In this document: positions 15,539 to 17,263 of the stretch, one piece after another | How the letters are laid out: the number at the start of each line of letters is the position of its first letter | How positions within the stretch are numbered: the stretch's first letter is position 1 | Assembly (NCBI GenBank): GCA_945863085.1 | Contig: CAMBCD010000015.1 | Location: forward strand, 1-17,263 | Direction: 5' to 3' | Length of the DNA: 17,263 nucleotides | Source of the DNA: Bordetella parapertussis | Lineage (GTDB): Bacteria; Pseudomonadota; Gammaproteobacteria; Burkholderiales; SG8-41 | Translations under genes and position numbers: made by a program | Notes under the pieces: model-generated | Database searches by the model: none | Told to the model about the DNA's origin: nothing | Seen by the model: only the letters and a program-made list of their open reading frames with translations

Positions 15539-16960
15539 TCACGACCCTGTTTTTCTGGGCAACGTCAACACCGCCGCCAAACCGCCTTCCGGGCGGTTGC
15601 GCACTTCGATGCTGCCGCCGTGCAGTTCGGCCACGTTCTTCGCAATCGCCAGCCCCAGCCCGGTGCCGCCGGTATCGCGGTTGCGTGAACCTTCGACACG
15701 GTAAAACGGCTCGAACACTTTTTCCAGCTGTTCCGGCGGCAGGCCAGGGCCTTCATCAAGGATGCTGATCTGCAGACGTTCGCTGCTGTCATCGACAAGA
15801 ACGCGCGCAGACTTGCCGTACTTGATCGCGTTTTCCAGCAGATTCGCCAGGCAGCGCTTCAGCGCCTGCGGCCGTCCCGGATACGGTCCTGCGGCCGATC
15901 CGCTGAGGCTTACCGTGCCGCCGGTCTCACGCAGATCCTCCTGCAGGCTTTCGAGCAGCGCCATCACGTCCACCGGCTGCAGCGGCTCGCCGTTATCCAT
16001 GCCGCGCAGGAAATCCAGCGCGGACAGCACCATGGCCTCCATTTCCTGCAGGTCGCCGCCGAACTTGGCGCGCAGCTCCGCATCCTCCAGCAGTTCGGCA
16101 CGCAACCGCAGCCGCGTGATCGGTGTTTTCAGGTCATGCGACATCGCCGCCAGAACCTGGGTGCGTTCGCGCAAATAACTTGCGAGCCGCGACTGCATGG
16201 TATTGAAGGCGCGCGCCGCGCTGGCCACCTCGGTCGGACCGGTTTCCGCCAGCGGCGGGCGGTGGATATTTTTGCCCAGTTCATCCGCCGCATCGGCCAG
16301 CGTTTTCAGCGGCCGCGTCGCCCAGCGCACCGCCACCAGCGACACGGCAATCACAGCGGCCAGCAGCAATGCGATGCTCAGCAGCACGCGGTACGGCCAG
16401 TTCTCGGTTGCCTGCGGCTGGCGGGCATCAAAGGTCGCCAGCGTGCCGTCCTGCAGCCGCACCTGTGCGACAAACGCCGGGCCGCCGCCGGCCATGCCGC
16501 CGTGGCGCATCATCGGCGGCTGCCATTCGTGTTCATCGTCGCCATACTTGCGCCGCTTGCCATGCTCTTCTGCCGACCGGTACGGTACGCCCTCGGCCAT
16601 GCCGACGGTTATTGCACGGTCGGCACCGAGAAACTGGCGCAGCAGCGTGGTGAACAGAATCGCCCTTGCGCCCGCTTCGGTTTCTGCGCCGGGCACCGCC
16701 AGCGGGCCGCGATTCAGCGCCACCGTCAGCGGCGGCGCGCTGATGACTTTGACAATACGCAGGCGCTCCGCCGGCGTCAGCGTATCGAGCAGGCGCACGA
16801 TGTCGGCGATGCGCTGCGCCGATTGCATGCCGCTGGCCTGCGCCAGCAGTTCGCCGCGGTCGTGCATATGCACGGCAAAACTGAGCAGCTGCGCCGTCAG
16901 CAGGCCGCCGAGCAGCACCAGCGTGAGTCGGCTGAACAACGAACGCGGCAGCAGACTCAT
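15539..16960 (-). CDS. Sensor histidine kinase with His/Met-rich periplasmic loop (EnvZ-type domain order)
   Basis: A 473-residue inner-membrane sensor kinase. Two membrane helices (about 10-30 and 191-211) enclose a periplasmic sensor domain of about 160 residues. A HAMP linker follows (RWATRPLKTLADAADELG), then the phospho-acceptor H275 in MSHDLKTPITRLR, the N box (LLENAIKYG, N377), G1 (DEGPGLPP, 402-409), the F box (FEPFYRVE, 416-423) and G2 (GGTGLGLAI, 431-439), so the kinase looks intact. The periplasmic stretch 131-156 is rich in His, Met and acidic residues (H133, H144, M150, M151, H153, M156), which could bind a metal. Its ATG overlaps the response-regulator stop (ATGA), the usual coupling for such a pair. 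It lies upstream of the ABC exporter operon on the same strand and 4.5 kb from the copper pump. What it senses is not known. Confidence 0.93.
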   Translation of the reverse strand: MSLLPRSLFSRLTLVLLGGLLTAQLLSFAVHMHDRGELLAQASGMQSAQRIADIVRLLDTLTPAERLRIVKVISAPPLTVALNRGPLAVPGAETEAGARAILFTTLLRQFLGADRAITVGMAEGVPYRSAEEHGKRRKYGDDEHEWQPPMMRHGGMAGGGPAFVAQVRLQDGTLATFDARQPQATENWPYRVLLSIALLLAAVIAVSLVAVRWATRPLKTLADAADELGKNIHRPPLAETGPTEVASAARAFNTMQSRLASYLRERTQVLAAMSHDLKTPITRLRLRAELLEDAELRAKFGGDLQEMEAMVLSALDFLRGMDNGEPLQPVDVMALLESLQEDLRETGGTVSLSGSAAGPYPGRPQALKRCLANLLENAIKYGKSARVLVDDSSERLQISILDEGPGLPPEQLEKVFEPFYRVEGSRNRDTGGTGLGLAIAKNVAELHGGSIEVRNRPEGGLAAVLTLPRKTGS

Positions 16961-17263
16961 CGCACAGCCGCCTCGACATGCGCGGCAAATACATAGCCCT
17001 GTCCGCGCACGGTTTTGATGATCGCCGGCTCTTTCGCGTCCTCGCCAAGGCGCTGGCGCAGGCGGCTGACCTGCACGTCGATCGCGCGATCGTACGGTCC
17101 GGCCTCACGCGCCAGCATCAGGTCGATCAACTGGTCGCGGGTCAGCACGCGGTTGGGATGGTCGACAAATATTTTCAGCAGACGGAAATCGGTGCCGCTC
17201 AGCGCCACCACCACGCCGGCGGGCGCGGTCAGGTTGCGGGTCGCCGCATCCAGCGTCCAGCCG
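16957..17263 (-). CDS. OmpR-family response regulator, C-terminal part (5' end cut by window edge)
   Basis: The frame is open to the right edge and 101 codons are visible. They make up the DNA-binding winged helix of an OmpR/PhoB-type regulator: GWTLDAATRNLTAPAG, then LSGTDFRLLKIFVDHPNRVL, the recognition-helix region YDRAIDVQVSRLRQRLGED and the wing IIKTVRGQGYVFA. The receiver domain with its phospho-accepting aspartate lies beyond the window. It is translationally coupled to the histidine kinase by a 4-bp overlap, so the two form one two-component system. An internal GTG at 17214 is not the start, since conserved sequence continues upstream of it. Likely targets are the exporter operon downstream or the copper pump, but no binding site can be assigned. 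Confidence 0.93.
   Translation of the reverse strand, partial: GWTLDAATRNLTAPAGVVVALSGTDFRLLKIFVDHPNRVLTRDQLIDLMLAREAGPYDRAIDVQVSRLRQRLGEDAKEPAIIKTVRGQGYVFAAHVEAAVR

Overview
The window is about 17 kb of GC-rich chromosomal DNA from a proteobacterium. Gene content, codon use and the pairing of SauS/SauT-like enzymes with a Cus-type pump fit a betaproteobacterium (Burkholderiales, Rhodocyclales or Nitrosomonadales). This placement is inferred from protein character, since no rRNA or other marker gene is present. I see no tRNA, CRISPR array, insertion sequence or phage gene.

Left part (1-4497): a homospermidine synthase gene leaves the left edge on the minus strand. Divergent from it on the plus strand are a CoA-acylating aldehyde dehydrogenase of the sulfoacetaldehyde dehydrogenase type (SauS-like) and an AMP-forming acyl-CoA ligase (SauT-like). 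The ligase frame is broken by one in-frame TAA at 4087-4089. The two enzymes would convert sulfoacetate to sulfoacetyl-CoA and then to sulfoacetaldehyde, but the ligase looks disabled, or the TAA is a base error. No Xsc or sulfoacetate transporter gene is in the window.

Middle part (4546-10989): a copper/silver efflux operon on the plus strand. It encodes a small exported Cys-containing protein, a TolC-family outer-membrane channel (CusC-like), a periplasmic adaptor with an N-terminal heavy-metal-binding segment and a C-terminal CusF-like domain (CusB-CusF fusion), and a CusA-type RND pump. The pump keeps the three copper-binding methionines at the same residue numbers as E. coli CusA as I recall it (573, 623, 672). 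The last three genes are joined by ATGA overlaps.

Right part (10986-17263, minus strand), in order of transcription: an OmpR-type response regulator (cut by the window edge), a sensor histidine kinase with a His/Met/acid-rich periplasmic loop, a 145-bp gap, then a MacA/DevB-like adaptor, an FtsX-like permease, a MacB/DevA-like ATPase, and an uncharacterised ATP-grasp protein whose motifs are in circularly permuted order. The last four genes look co-transcribed. An ATP-grasp ligase next to a three-part exporter suggests a make-and-export system for a peptide-like or amine conjugate; this is the least described part of the window. The ATP-grasp gene and cusA meet tail to tail, and both stop codons lie in the same CTAG tetranucleotide.
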